From assembly GCA_002428605.1 (NCBI GenBank), contig DIXH01000021.1:35528-88256 (forward strand): a stretch of 52,729 nucleotides of DNA, in the 5' to 3' direction. A program made the translations under genes and the position numbers. A model generated the notes under the pieces. It had not been told where the DNA came from, searched no databases, and saw only the letters and a list, made by a program, of their open reading frames with translations. This document shows positions 1-8,261 of this stretch, piece after piece. The DNA is from Clostridiaceae bacterium UBA6085 (GTDB lineage: Bacteria; Bacillota; Clostridia; Clostridiales; Clostridiaceae). Within the stretch, counting starts at the first letter, position 1; each line of letters begins with the position of its first letter.

Positions 1-591
1 TTCATTGTCATGCTCGAAAAGTCCAACATAACCCCAGTACTTGTGTTCAACAAGGTTGACCTGTCTTTTGAGGGCCAGATGGAAGAGCTGAAGGACCTGT
101 TCATGGGTACAGGATACAAGCTGCTGTTCATAGGTGCCAAAGAGGGGAAGGACTTTGACGTGATCCTGAGGGAACTTACCGGCAACATCACTGTATTCTG
201 CGGGCCTTCGGGAGCCGGCAAATCAACCATGCTTAACCGGATACTCGGGAAGGAGCACATGGAGACAGGAGTAGTGTCTGAAAGGCTCAGGAGGGGTAAG
301 CATACAACAAGGCACAGTGAGCTTGTAAAGGTGAATGATGGCTTTGTAGTTGATACACCTGGTTTCTCGTCTATCGAGCTGTCCATGGAAACGGAAGAGC
401 TCAAGGATTACTTCCCTGAATTCCATGAGCATGAGGGGAACTGCAGGTTCACCGGCTGTTCCCACAACAAGGAACCGGGCTGCAGCGTAAAGGCTGCGGT
501 GGGAAAGACGATTTCCGAGAAAAGATACAGCTACTATCTGAGATTTCTCAATGAACTAATGGAGGTAAACAAGAAAAAATGGTCAAGATAG
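1..591 (+). CDS. rsgA: Ribosome small subunit-dependent GTPase A (5' end missing)
   Basis: RsgA is a GTPase that helps late maturation of the 30S subunit. The reading frame is open from base 1, so about the first third (the OB-fold) lies outside the window; 196 residues are visible against a usual length near 300. The GTPase motifs are circularly permuted, as the family requires: NKVD (G4) near visible residue 17, then the P-loop GPSGAGKST near 68, then DTPGF near 118. A C-terminal zinc motif follows with ligands C148, C153, H155 and C161 (CxFxxCxHxxEPxC). Its last 13 bases overlap rpe, which implies translational coupling. The internal ATG at 10 is not the true start, because the frame continues upstream of it. 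Confidence 0.95.
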   Translation, partial: FIVMLEKSNITPVLVFNKVDLSFEGQMEELKDLFMGTGYKLLFIGAKEGKDFDVILRELTGNITVFCGPSGAGKSTMLNRILGKEHMETGVVSERLRRGKHTTRHSELVKVNDGFVVDTPGFSSIELSMETEELKDYFPEFHEHEGNCRFTGCSHNKEPGCSVKAAVGKTISEKRYSYYLRFLNELMEVNKKKWSR

Positions 592-1232
592 CACCATCAT
601 TATTATCAGCAGACTTTGCCAACCTGGGACGTGACATAGAAGAGACAGAGACAGCCGGGGCTGACTGGATACACATCGATGTCATGGACGGGTCGTTCGT
701 CCCGAACATAAGCTTCGGACTTCCTGTTATCAAGGCGATAAGGCCGCTTACAAAGCTCACGTTTGATGTTCATCTTATGATAAGGGAGCCTTCGAATTTT
801 TTCGAAGCCTTTGCAGAAGCGGGAGCTGACCTGATAAATTTCCACTATGAAGCTGAGACCCATGTGGACAGGGCGATACACAGGATAAAGGGACTTGGGG
901 TGATGGCAGGGATAACACTTAATCCTGCAACACCTGTTTCGGTCCTTAAGCATGTACTCCCTGACCTGGACCTGGTGCTCATCATGTCAGTGAACCCCGG
1001 ATTCGGAGGTCAGTCATTCATACCCTATGCCCTCGACAAGGTCAGGGAACTGAGGCAAATGGCAGACGTGCTAAATCCTTCGCTTATGATCGAGATAGAT
1101 GGAGGAATTGGCGAGAACAACATCAGGGCAGCTGCGGAGGCAGGTGCGGATGTCATCGTAGCGGGATCGGCGGTTTACAGGAACAATGAGATATCGGAGA
1201 ACATGATGAAGCTGAGGAAAGCCCTCAGATGA
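579..1232 (+). CDS. rpe: Ribulose-phosphate 3-epimerase
   Basis: Rpe interconverts ribulose-5-phosphate and xylulose-5-phosphate in the pentose phosphate pathway. The 217 residues match the usual length. Family motifs are present in order: SLLSADFANLG at the N-terminus, HIDVMDGSFVPN with the metal-binding His and Asp near residues 32-37, HLMI, SVNPGFGGQSF, and the phosphate-binding EIDGGIGENN. The start lies inside the end of rsgA, with GGAGG about 14 bases upstream. The stop overlaps the thiN start as ATGA. The order rsgA-rpe-thiN is standard in Bacillota. Confidence 0.97.
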   Translation: MVKIAPSLLSADFANLGRDIEETETAGADWIHIDVMDGSFVPNISFGLPVIKAIRPLTKLTFDVHLMIREPSNFFEAFAEAGADLINFHYEAETHVDRAIHRIKGLGVMAGITLNPATPVSVLKHVLPDLDLVLIMSVNPGFGGQSFIPYALDKVRELRQMADVLNPSLMIEIDGGIGENNIRAAAEAGADVIVAGSAVYRNNEISENMMKLRKALR

Positions 1233-1861
1233 AGGCAATTATTGTGTCGGGAGGGAAAAGCCCGGAAAGGGACCTCTTCAACTCATATATTGAACCAGGA
1301 GACATTATTATTGCCGCGGACCGCGGCGGAGAATTCCTGAAGGAGATTGGCATCATGCCTGACCTGCTTCTTGGTGACTTCGATTCGCTAAGTGAGGAAA
1401 CGCTGGAGTTCTTCAGGGGAAGATGTGAGATCCTGAAGTTTGATGCCGTCAAGGACTTTACGGACACTGAAGCGGCATATCTGAAGGCGAGGGAATATTC
1501 CCCTGATTCATACCTTTTCTTCGGCTGTACCGGAGTGAGGCTCGACCACTTCCTGGGTAACCTGGGGCTTCTTGAGGCGGCCCTGAGTGAAGGGAAGGAG
1601 GCTTATATAATCGACGGCAACAACAAGATCGGCATGATCAGCAGTCCGGGAGTCATCACCAGAGACTTCGGGGACTTCATATCATTCCAGGCCTTCAGAG
1701 GCGACGTGGAGGGCTTTACCATCAAAGGGGCCAGATATCCTCTTGATGGCTACAGGCTCAGGATGGGGGATCCCAGGACCGTATCGAACGAGTTTGCAGG
1801 GGAGTCCATGGAGGTTTCATTCAAGAGCGGAATCGTGATCGTCATGAAGTCCAGAGACTGA
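1229..1861 (+). CDS. thiN: Thiamine diphosphokinase
   Basis: This enzyme transfers pyrophosphate from ATP to thiamine to make thiamine diphosphate. Its 210 residues contain the expected motifs: IIVSGGKSP at the N-terminus, AADRGG, LLGDFDSL, KDFTDTEAAY, and FGCTGVRLDHFLGNL. The start ATG overlaps the rpe stop by four bases, so it is probably translated by coupling. It is the last gene of its operon, because a strong hairpin follows 11 bases after the stop. Confidence 0.93.
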   Translation: MKAIIVSGGKSPERDLFNSYIEPGDIIIAADRGGEFLKEIGIMPDLLLGDFDSLSEETLEFFRGRCEILKFDAVKDFTDTEAAYLKAREYSPDSYLFFGCTGVRLDHFLGNLGLLEAALSEGKEAYIIDGNNKIGMISSPGVITRDFGDFISFQAFRGDVEGFTIKGARYPLDGYRLRMGDPRTVSNEFAGESMEVSFKSGIVIVMKSRD

Positions 1862-1872
1862 AAAAAATGGAC

Positions 1873-1912
1873 GTTAGAAAACCCAGGGAACTTAATCCCT
1901 GGGTTTTCTAAC
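1873..1912. terminator. Bidirectional terminator between thiN and rpmB
   Basis: A perfect 17-bp stem (1873-1889 paired with 1896-1912) has a 6-base loop. It lies between the convergent thiN and rpmB genes. In the minus direction a seven-T run follows a few bases beyond the stem, so termination of rpmB is the clearer role. The tail on the plus side is only weakly T-rich. Confidence 0.85.
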
Positions 1913-1938
1913 GGATGATTTATCCTGTCAATCTTTAA

Positions 1939-2130
1939 TTATATCGCACGCTCAACCTTGCCAGAACGCAAGCATCTTGTACATACGACAACTCTCTGTG
2001 GAGTTCCGTCGACAATAGCTCTAACCTTCTGAAGATTTGGGGCCCACTTTCTAAGTGACTGCCTGTGTGAGTGTGAGTAAGATTTTCCTGATATGACACC
2101 CTTGTTGCATATTTCGCATACTCTTGCCAT
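1939..2130 (-). CDS. rpmB: 50S ribosomal protein L28
   Basis: L28 is a small large-subunit protein of 63 residues starting MARVCEICNKG. It is the zinc-binding form: two CxxC pairs (CEIC near residue 5 and CTRC near residue 50) frame a basic core with SHRQSLRKWAPNLQ. The frame stays open upstream of 2130, but the start at 2128-2130 is chosen because GGAGGAGGT lies 10-18 bases upstream and the family starts at MARVC. It stands alone on the minus strand, divergent from yloU, as in Bacillus subtilis. Confidence 0.97.
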   Translation of the reverse strand: MARVCEICNKGVISGKSYSHSHRQSLRKWAPNLQKVRAIVDGTPQRVVVCTRCLRSGKVERAI

Positions 2131-2197
2131 CAGATTTACACCTCCTCCATGAGAGTTTATAAAATCGAAAACTAATATCCCGATTGGAACAAATAAC

Positions 2198-2227
2198 ATT
2201 TTAACATAACGGTGGACTTGTTTGCAA
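2198..2227 (-). promoter_or_regulatory. Predicted rpmB promoter
   Basis: Read on the minus strand, TTGCAA (2222-2227) and TAAAAT (2198-2203) are separated by 18 bases, with a TG one base upstream of the -10 (extended -10). This leaves a leader of roughly 60 bases before rpmB. Confidence 0.6.
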
Positions 2228-2256
2228 CACATAATTTTCATGTACATTAACTTATC

Positions 2257-2285
2257 TTGAAGTTACAATGAAAATATAATATTAT
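2257..2285 (+). promoter_or_regulatory. Predicted yloU promoter
   Basis: TTGAAG (2257-2262) and TATTAT (2280-2285) are 17 bases apart. Transcription should begin near 2292, a few bases before the yloU Shine-Dalgarno at about 2304. Confidence 0.6.
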
Positions 2286-2316
2286 ATAAGATGAATTCAG
2301 TCAAGGAGGGAGTAAA

Positions 2317-2664
2317 TTGATAGGATTAACCAACAGCAACGGCAACATAACCTACTCAGACGAGGTGATCGCCAAGATAGTCGGTCTTTCCACTATGGAA
2401 TGCTATGGTGTCGTGGGCATGGCCTCCAAGAATACAGCTGACGGACTATGGGAGCTGATAAAGGTAGAGCACCTTAACAAGGGCGTCAAGATAAACTACA
2501 AGAACAACGAGCTTTCAATAGACCTTTTCGTAGTGGTGGAGTACGGCACGAAGATCTCGGTAATAGCCGGAAACATAATACAGAAGGTAAGGTACAACGT
2601 TGAGAACCATACCGGACTCAAGGTCGCGAACATAACCGTAAATATAGAGGGTATAAGGTTCTAA
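2317..2664 (+). CDS. yloU: Asp23/Gls24 family envelope stress response protein
   Basis: This is a 115-residue Asp23/Gls24-family protein (Pfam family DUF322). Members are small cytosolic or membrane-associated proteins linked to envelope stress; the molecular function is not settled. The start is TTG, 7 bases after AAGGAGGG. It begins with a short region (GNITYSDEVIAKIVG) followed by the family core around GVVGMAS and LSIDLFVVVEYG, and ends in the typical VTVNIEGIRF-like strand. There are no membrane segments. It lies between rpmB and fakA exactly as yloU does in B. subtilis. Confidence 0.9.
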   Translation: MIGLTNSNGNITYSDEVIAKIVGLSTMECYGVVGMASKNTADGLWELIKVEHLNKGVKINYKNNELSIDLFVVVEYGTKISVIAGNIIQKVRYNVENHTGLKVANITVNIEGIRF

Positions 2665-2791
2665 GCACAATTCTTAAATAAACCTGACTTTTTGCTCATT
2701 TCTATTCAAATATGGCCTATTATGGAAGAATATGATTCTTGGACTTAAGGTAAGGCAGAAACAGTATTGATATAAAGAGATTTGTAAAAGC

Positions 2792-2818
2792 TGGACATTC
2801 CCAATGTTGTCCATTTTT
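2792..2818 (+). terminator. Possible weak attenuator in the fakA leader
   Basis: A 6-bp stem (2792-2797 with 2808-2813) is followed directly by five Ts and then, within three bases, by the fakA Shine-Dalgarno. It may be a weak terminator between yloU and fakA or an attenuator. No convincing separate fakA promoter was seen in 2665-2791. Confidence 0.35.
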
Positions 2819-2836
2819 ACGGGAGGTTATTTTCAG

Positions 2837-4477
2837 ATGAAATACAGCAAGATCAATGGACAGCACTTCATAGGCATGGTCCTGAACGCCAGTGCGAAGC
2901 TGGAGGACGAGAAGTCATATGTCGACTCGCTCAACGTCTTTCCGGTACCGGACGGAGACACAGGCACCAACATGTCCATGACTTTCCGGGCGGCAGTCAG
3001 GGAGGTTGAGGGACACAAGTCCACAAATATAGGTGAAGTGTCGAAGACACTCGCAAAGGGTGCCCTTATGGGAGCAAGAGGGAATTCAGGGGTAATACTT
3101 TCCCAGATATTCAGAGGAATTGCAAAAGGCCTTGAGGGTAAAGAGGAAGTAAATCCGTTCGAGCTGACGCTTAGCTTCATAGAGGGCTCCAAATCGGCTT
3201 ACAGGGCGGTTATGAGACCCACCGAGGGAACTATCCTGACAGTTATCAGGGAAGTCGGGGAGAAGGCTGTGGAGCTCCACACTGATGATTGTACGGAGCT
3301 CATGAGGAATATCGTGGATATTTCCAAGGACACACTTGAAAGGACTCCTGAGATGCTTCCGCAGCTTAAGGCTGCGAAGGTGGTAGATTCAGGCGGAATG
3401 GGCCTTGTAGTCATTCTGCAGGGAATGTACGAAGCGCTTTCAGGCGAGATGACCGAGAGAAAGCCGGAAGAGAAGGCTCCTGTAGAAAGCTATGTGGCAG
3501 CAAGAGATACTCATACCGAGATAACCTTCGGATACTGCACTGAGTTCATAATACTTGCTGAGCCTGACAATGGCGCATTCAGGGAGTATCTTGAGACCAT
3601 GGGAGACTCCATCGTATACGTCGGTTATGATGACATAATCAAGGTCCATATCCATACGGATGAACCGGGACTTGTGCTTGCAGAAGCCGGTAAGCTTGGC
3701 GAACTCACCAAGATAAAGATAGAGAACATGAGGGAGCAGCACAGGAACCTCCAGGATGTTCCCGATACGGTTGGACATGGGGAAAACTTCGCAGCAGAGG
3801 ATACTGTTGTTCCTGAAGCCAAGAAGTACGCATTCATATCGGTATCGGTGGGCGAAGGTCTCAAGGCTGCATTCCTTGACCTTGGTGCTGATGTGATAAT
3901 AGAAGGCGGACAGACCATGAACCCTTCGACAGAGGATATCGTGAAGGCTGTTGAAAGCCTGAACGCTGAACATATCTTCATACTGCCGAACAACAAGAAC
4001 ATAATCATGGCGGCTAACCAGGCTAAGGAAATTTCTCACAAGGACGTCCATGTCATAGGGACAAAGACGATCCCGCAGGGAATAACGGCACTGACGGCAT
4101 TCAATCCTGAGTCGGAGCTTGATGCGAACATCAGGTCAATGACTGGAAGCCTTTCGGAGGTCAAGTCAGGTTCCGTAACTTACGCGGTTAGGGATACTGA
4201 GATAGATGGAATTGAAATCAAGCAGGGAGACTACCTGGGACTTCTTGACAACAAGATAGTCGAGGTTGAAAGGGACCTGTACCAGCTCACCGAAGACCTG
4301 ATCGAAAGGATGGTCGACGAACACAGTTCAGCGCTCACGGTATTCTACGGAAGCGATGCTGCTGAAGAGGATGTTCAGGTGTTCATGGAAAAGCTTGAAG
4401 AAAAGTATGGAGACCTTGACGTGATGAGCCTGGCTGGAAAACAGCCGCTCTACTACTTCATCATCTCCGTGGAGTAA
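2837..4477 (+). CDS. fakA: Fatty acid kinase catalytic subunit FakA (DAK2 domain protein, YloV)
   Basis: FakA phosphorylates fatty acids held by a FakB (DegV-family) partner, feeding exogenous fatty acids to PlsX/PlsY. The 546 residues show an N-terminal DhaL-type kinase domain (about 1-200) with NVFPVPDGDTGTNMSMTF, where DGDTGTN (39-45) binds Mg-ATP, and GARGNSGVILSQIFRG. A middle domain and a C-terminal FakB-like domain follow. The start at 2837 is chosen over an ATG 33 bases earlier because GGGAGGTTATTTTCAG gives it proper spacing. No fakB is in the window. plsX and acpP lie about 10 kb downstream. Confidence 0.93.
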   Translation: MKYSKINGQHFIGMVLNASAKLEDEKSYVDSLNVFPVPDGDTGTNMSMTFRAAVREVEGHKSTNIGEVSKTLAKGALMGARGNSGVILSQIFRGIAKGLEGKEEVNPFELTLSFIEGSKSAYRAVMRPTEGTILTVIREVGEKAVELHTDDCTELMRNIVDISKDTLERTPEMLPQLKAAKVVDSGGMGLVVILQGMYEALSGEMTERKPEEKAPVESYVAARDTHTEITFGYCTEFIILAEPDNGAFREYLETMGDSIVYVGYDDIIKVHIHTDEPGLVLAEAGKLGELTKIKIENMREQHRNLQDVPDTVGHGENFAAEDTVVPEAKKYAFISVSVGEGLKAAFLDLGADVIIEGGQTMNPSTEDIVKAVESLNAEHIFILPNNKNIIMAANQAKEISHKDVHVIGTKTIPQGITALTAFNPESELDANIRSMTGSLSEVKSGSVTYAVRDTEIDGIEIKQGDYLGLLDNKIVEVERDLYQLTEDLIERMVDEHSSALTVFYGSDAAEEDVQVFMEKLEEKYGDLDVMSLAGKQPLYYFIISVE

Positions 4478-4489
4478 TTGAGTAACAGC

Positions 4490-4511
4490 AAGGAAGGCTT
4501 CTGCCTTCCTT
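4490..4511 (+). other. Short hairpin between fakA and recG
   Basis: A 9-bp stem (4490-4498 with 4503-4511) with a 4-base loop sits 12 bases after the fakA stop, followed by a short T-rich stretch. It could be a leaky terminator or a processing site. It is only 18 bases ahead of recG. Confidence 0.45.
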
Positions 4512-4528
4512 CTTTGCATGGAGGAAAC

Positions 4529-6550
4529 ATGGAAGTTCATGACTCGGTGATGACGCTTAAGGGTGTCGGTGAAAAAACTGCAAAGAAGCTGGAAGAAATG
4601 GGGATCAGGACCATACTTGACCTGCTTCTGCATTTTCCGAGAGGCTATGAAAAACTATTCGATGCATGCGAATCGGCGTTCAACGGGCAAGACAAGTCAG
4701 TAATGGAAGCTGAGCTCATTAAAATCGGAAGGCCTGTCAGGCTCAGGAAGGGGCTTTCCATGGTGAGCGCTGCCTTCAGGTCCGAATTCGGGGATATCAG
4801 GGCAACCTGGTTCAATATGCCTTATATTTCCGCAAACTACAGTGTCGGCACAAGCTATCGCCTGGCGGGAAAATTCGTGCGGAAAGGAAAAGGGCTTGAG
4901 GTCGTTAATCCTTCAACTGTCAGGGAGGTCGTGGAGATAACTCCCATCTATCCTCAGAAGGAGGGTGTCTCAGGCAACCTCATAAGGAAGCTCCTAAGGC
5001 AGGTGCTTGATTCCGTGATGATAAGAGAGAACCTACCAGCGGATATACTTGCCGAGGAAAGGCTGATGGAGCTGGACAAGGCTGTGAGGACGGTCCACTT
5101 CCCATCTGATGACAAGGACCTTTCTGAAGCACTCGAAAGGCTCAGGTTCCAGGAGATGTTCTCCTATTCGCTGAAGATAATGATTGCAAGGAACCTCAGG
5201 AAGGATGCCGCAAGCGGCATTGCCTTCAGGATGAGCGGAAGGCTCGCCGAATTCAAGGAAAGCATTCCGTATGAGCTGACAAAGGCGCAGTCAAGGTGCA
5301 TCCGGGAGATCCTGCTTGATGAAAAGAAGCCGTACCCGATGAACAGGCTTCTTCAGGGCGATGTTGGATCTGGCAAGACCATCGTGGCTCTGACCGCTCT
5401 CTTCAACGTTGTCGAGAACGGATACCAGGGTGCTCTGATGGTCCCTACCGAGATACTGGCTTCCCAGCACAGGGATGAGGCCGAATCCCTGCTTTCTGGC
5501 TTCGGGATAAGGATCGAGGTCCTGACGGGTTCTACTAAGAAGAAGGAAGCTGACAGGATAAAGAAGGATCTCGCGGAAGGGATACCAATGATAATAATCG
5601 GGACGCATGCGCTGCTTGAGGAGAGTGTGTCGATGCCGAGGCTTGGCCTCGCGGTCACCGATGAGCAGCACAGGTTCGGTGTTAACCAGCGCGCCAGGCT
5701 TATAGGGAAAGGTCAGGAGATTGACGTGCTCGTAATGTCAGCGACTCCGATTCCAAGGACCATGGCACTTGCCCTTTATTCGGACCTGGATGTGTCAACC
5801 ATCGATGAGCTGCCTCCGGGACGAAAGAATATAAGGACGGTGCTTTTCTCGGAAGAGAAAAGGAATCAGTGCTACAGCAAGGTGGTCGAGGAAATAAGGA
5901 GCGGCAGGCAGGCTTATATCGTAACGCCGCTGATCGATGAGGATTCGGAGCTTGAGGCAAGTTCCGTGGAAGGGCTTTTCACCGAGCTTTCCGAAGGTAT
6001 GATGAATGGAATACCAATGGGCATGCTGCATGGCAGGATGAAGGGTGCCGATAAGGACAGGATCATGAGAGCGTTCAAGGCCGGTGAGCTGAAGGCGCTT
6101 GTTTCTACAACTGTCATCGAAGTAGGGGTCAATGTCGGGAACGCCACTGTAATGCTCATAGAGAACGCAGAGAGGTTCGGACTTGCCCAGCTTCATCAGC
6201 TCAGGGGAAGGGTCGGAAGAGGCGAGCATCAGTCCTGGTGCCTTATGGTATCGAAGATGAGCTCCGAAGAGACGAAGCTGAGGCTTGAGACGCTTGTAAA
6301 AAGCAATGACGGCTTCTTCATAGCTGAGGAGGACATGAAGCAGAGGGGTACCGGCCAGCTTTTTGGTGTAAGCCAGTCCGGAGGGTCAGGACTGTCGGTC
6401 TCTGACCTGGCAAGGGACTACTCCATCTTTATAAGGGCAGGTAAATTCGCTTCAAGGGTCTTCCATGAGGAGAATGATGAATACAGGAGGGTCAAGGCCG
6501 AATTCACACGGATGCTCGAGGATTCCATGGAATTCATATGCCTTAACTGA
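4529..6550 (+). CDS. recG: ATP-dependent DNA helicase RecG
   Basis: RecG reverses stalled replication forks and processes Holliday junctions. The 673 residues are normal for the family. An N-terminal helix-hairpin-helix (GVGEKTAKKLEEMG) leads into the wedge domain. The helicase core has Walker A GDVGSGKT (277-284), the DEQH box followed by RFGVNQRARL (378 on), SATPIPRTMA, and the motif VI region RGRVGRGEHQSWC. The frame is open from a TTG directly after the fakA stop, but that start would translate the hairpin; GGAGG four bases before the ATG at 4529 supports the later start. Confidence 0.96.
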   Translation: MEVHDSVMTLKGVGEKTAKKLEEMGIRTILDLLLHFPRGYEKLFDACESAFNGQDKSVMEAELIKIGRPVRLRKGLSMVSAAFRSEFGDIRATWFNMPYISANYSVGTSYRLAGKFVRKGKGLEVVNPSTVREVVEITPIYPQKEGVSGNLIRKLLRQVLDSVMIRENLPADILAEERLMELDKAVRTVHFPSDDKDLSEALERLRFQEMFSYSLKIMIARNLRKDAASGIAFRMSGRLAEFKESIPYELTKAQSRCIREILLDEKKPYPMNRLLQGDVGSGKTIVALTALFNVVENGYQGALMVPTEILASQHRDEAESLLSGFGIRIEVLTGSTKKKEADRIKKDLAEGIPMIIIGTHALLEESVSMPRLGLAVTDEQHRFGVNQRARLIGKGQEIDVLVMSATPIPRTMALALYSDLDVSTIDELPPGRKNIRTVLFSEEKRNQCYSKVVEEIRSGRQAYIVTPLIDEDSELEASSVEGLFTELSEGMMNGIPMGMLHGRMKGADKDRIMRAFKAGELKALVSTTVIEVGVNVGNATVMLIENAERFGLAQLHQLRGRVGRGEHQSWCLMVSKMSSEETKLRLETLVKSNDGFFIAEEDMKQRGTGQLFGVSQSGGSGLSVSDLARDYSIFIRAGKFASRVFHEENDEYRRVKAEFTRMLEDSMEFICLN

Positions 6551-6562
6551 CAGGAGGAATAA

Positions 6563-7156
6563 ATGAGGATAATAGCAGGAAGCGCGAAGGGCAGAAAGCT
6601 TCTGTCACCGCACAATCAGGGAAGGGTAACCGAGAAGGGCGACATCAACGCCACAAGGCCTACACTGGACAGGGTAAAGGAATCAATGTTCAGCATAATA
6701 AGCGGGAAAATACTGGATGCAAGGGTGCTTGATATGTTTTCCGGTACTGGAAGCCTTGGATTGGAAAGCATGAGCCGAGGTGCAGGAAGTGCCGTAATGG
6801 TCGAAAAATCCAGGGAGACCTATGATATTCTATGCAAAAACATCGAAAATCTGGGATTTTCAGCGGGATCCACTGCCATTCTCTCAGATTCATATGAATA
6901 TTGTAAAAAAGCAGGGTATAAGGGCGATGTTTTTGATATAATATTTGTGGACCCTCCGTATCTGAACAATATGGTGAAAACATCAGTCCTGCTGATTGAA
7001 GAGATTGGTCTCCTTTCAAGCCAGGGTGTGATAGTATCCAAATATGACATATCAGAAGAGATATTCGAACCTGAAGGAAGTCTCGAATTAGTGGACAGGA
7101 GAAAGTACGGCAAGACCGTCCTTGCCTTCTACCAGCATCGAAAGGAGCATGTATGA
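6563..7156 (+). CDS. rsmD: 16S rRNA (guanine(966)-N(2))-methyltransferase RsmD
   Basis: RsmD methylates G966 of 16S rRNA using S-adenosylmethionine. The 197 residues begin MRIIAGSAKGRKL, followed by TRPTLDRVKESMF, the SAM-binding VLDMFSGTGSLGLESMSRGA, and the catalytic DIIFVDPPY of N-methyltransferases. AGGAGG precedes the ATG with normal spacing. The stop overlaps the coaD start as ATGA; rsmD-coaD is a conserved pair. Confidence 0.95.
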   Translation: MRIIAGSAKGRKLLSPHNQGRVTEKGDINATRPTLDRVKESMFSIISGKILDARVLDMFSGTGSLGLESMSRGAGSAVMVEKSRETYDILCKNIENLGFSAGSTAILSDSYEYCKKAGYKGDVFDIIFVDPPYLNNMVKTSVLLIEEIGLLSSQGVIVSKYDISEEIFEPEGSLELVDRRKYGKTVLAFYQHRKEHV

Positions 7157-7650
7157 TAACAGCCGTATACCCAGGCAGCTTCGATCCCGTAACAAACGGT
7201 CACCTTGACATCATGCTGAGGTCAGCGAGGGTCTTCGACAGAGTGATTGTCGCTGTACTTAACAACATCGACAAGAGGTGCATGTTCACTGTAGAAGAAA
7301 GATTGGCGATGATAAAGAAAGTAGTCGGCGATTGTGATAATATTGAAGTGAAGAGTTTTGAAGGGCTGCTGGTGGACTTCCTTGAGGTCGAGGGAGCTGA
7401 TGTCATAGTCAAGGGGCTTAGGGGAGTCGCTGATTTCGATTATGAGATGCAAATGGCCCACACCAACAAGAAGCTTTCACAGGATATTGAGACGGTGCTT
7501 CTGATGACAGAGCCCTGCAATTCATATATCAGCTCATCGAATATAAAGCAGATCGTGCATTTTGGCGGAGATATCAGGGGCCTTGTGCCTGATGTGCTTC
7601 TTGACGAAATATATGCCAAGGAAAGAAAAAACAGGGGGATTTTGACATGA
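7153..7650 (+). CDS. coaD: Phosphopantetheine adenylyltransferase
   Basis: CoaD makes dephospho-CoA from 4'-phosphopantetheine and ATP, the fourth step of CoA synthesis. The 165 residues carry the nucleotidyltransferase signature YPGSFDPVTNGHLDI with the TNGH form of HxGH, then KGLRGVADFDYEMQMA, and ISSSNIKQI near the C-terminus. It overlaps rsmD upstream and the following gene downstream by four bases each, so the three genes are tightly coupled. Confidence 0.96.
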   Translation: MITAVYPGSFDPVTNGHLDIMLRSARVFDRVIVAVLNNIDKRCMFTVEERLAMIKKVVGDCDNIEVKSFEGLLVDFLEVEGADVIVKGLRGVADFDYEMQMAHTNKKLSQDIETVLLMTEPCNSYISSSNIKQIVHFGGDIRGLVPDVLLDEIYAKERKNRGILT

Positions 7651-8204
7651 ATGAAAGCTATGAGGTAACTTCAAAGAAAATCGAGATAACAAGCCTTGTG
7701 GAGGTCCTGCAGGAGATCGTTGAGGACGGACAGAAGGTATTCTTCAGCAAGAAGGTCATGGTGGACAAGGATGAGCTCACATCAGTTCTGGATGAGCTTA
7801 ACCAGGCACTTCCTGAAGACCTTAGGACAGCACAGTGGGTGCTCTCCGAAAAGGACAGGATCCTTAACGAAGCCAGGAGCGAGTATGAAAGGTCAAAGGC
7901 TGAGGTGGCTGAGCTGATGAAGGCGAAGCTTGACAACCACGACCTTGTGAAGGAAGCTGAAGTCAGGGCCAAGGAGATAATCGCGAAGGCCCAGTCAGAT
8001 GCGAAGATGGTAAGGCTTTCTGCAAGGGATTACGCAGACAATCTTCTTACAGACCTGGAGAAGGAGCTCCAGTCCAAGAACAGCGAGATGATGGTAAATC
8101 TGAAGAAGCTGTTCGAAGGATTCATCTCAGACTACAACAGGGACATAACAGGAACTGCGGCAGTTGTCAGGGAAAACATCAAGGAACTGAGGGAAATGAA
8201 ATAG
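7647..8204 (+). CDS. Conserved hypothetical coiled-coil protein
   Basis: I do not recognise a specific function. The 185-residue protein is highly charged and almost entirely helical. After about 50 residues it becomes a long Glu/Lys/Ala-rich coiled coil (SEKDRILNEARSEYERSK, VKEAEVRAKEIIAKAQSDAK), resembling the stalk of F0F1 subunit b or the V-type subunit E/H families. No membrane segment or signal peptide is visible. It is coupled to coaD by an ATGA overlap. Similar proteins follow coaD in other Clostridia and are often named ATPase from weak similarity; that name is not supported here. Confidence 0.75.
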   Translation: MNESYEVTSKKIEITSLVEVLQEIVEDGQKVFFSKKVMVDKDELTSVLDELNQALPEDLRTAQWVLSEKDRILNEARSEYERSKAEVAELMKAKLDNHDLVKEAEVRAKEIIAKAQSDAKMVRLSARDYADNLLTDLEKELQSKNSEMMVNLKKLFEGFISDYNRDITGTAAVVRENIKELREMK

Positions 8205-8213
8205 ACAGCAAAG

Positions 8214-8260
8214 AAGGCTCGCAAACATCCTAAGTTAGGATGCTGGGAGCCTTGCTTTTT
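8214..8260. terminator. Terminator between the coaD operon and tmcAL
   Basis: An outer stem (8214-8220 with 8247-8253) encloses a second stem (about 8226-8232 with 8236-8242), and a five-T run follows at 8256-8260. It lies between convergent genes and probably ends the coaD operon. The minus-strand tail is also T-rich, so it may serve tmcAL too. Confidence 0.75.
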
Positions 8261-8261
8261 A

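Noticed and set aside
3440..4051. 203-codon minus-strand frame inside fakA
   Set aside because: Complement of a well-identified coding sequence; no family motif and no promoter or Shine-Dalgarno.
4478..4528. Upstream TTG start for recG giving 17 extra residues
   Set aside because: It lies on the fakA stop and would translate through a hairpin; the ATG at 4529 has its own GGAGG.
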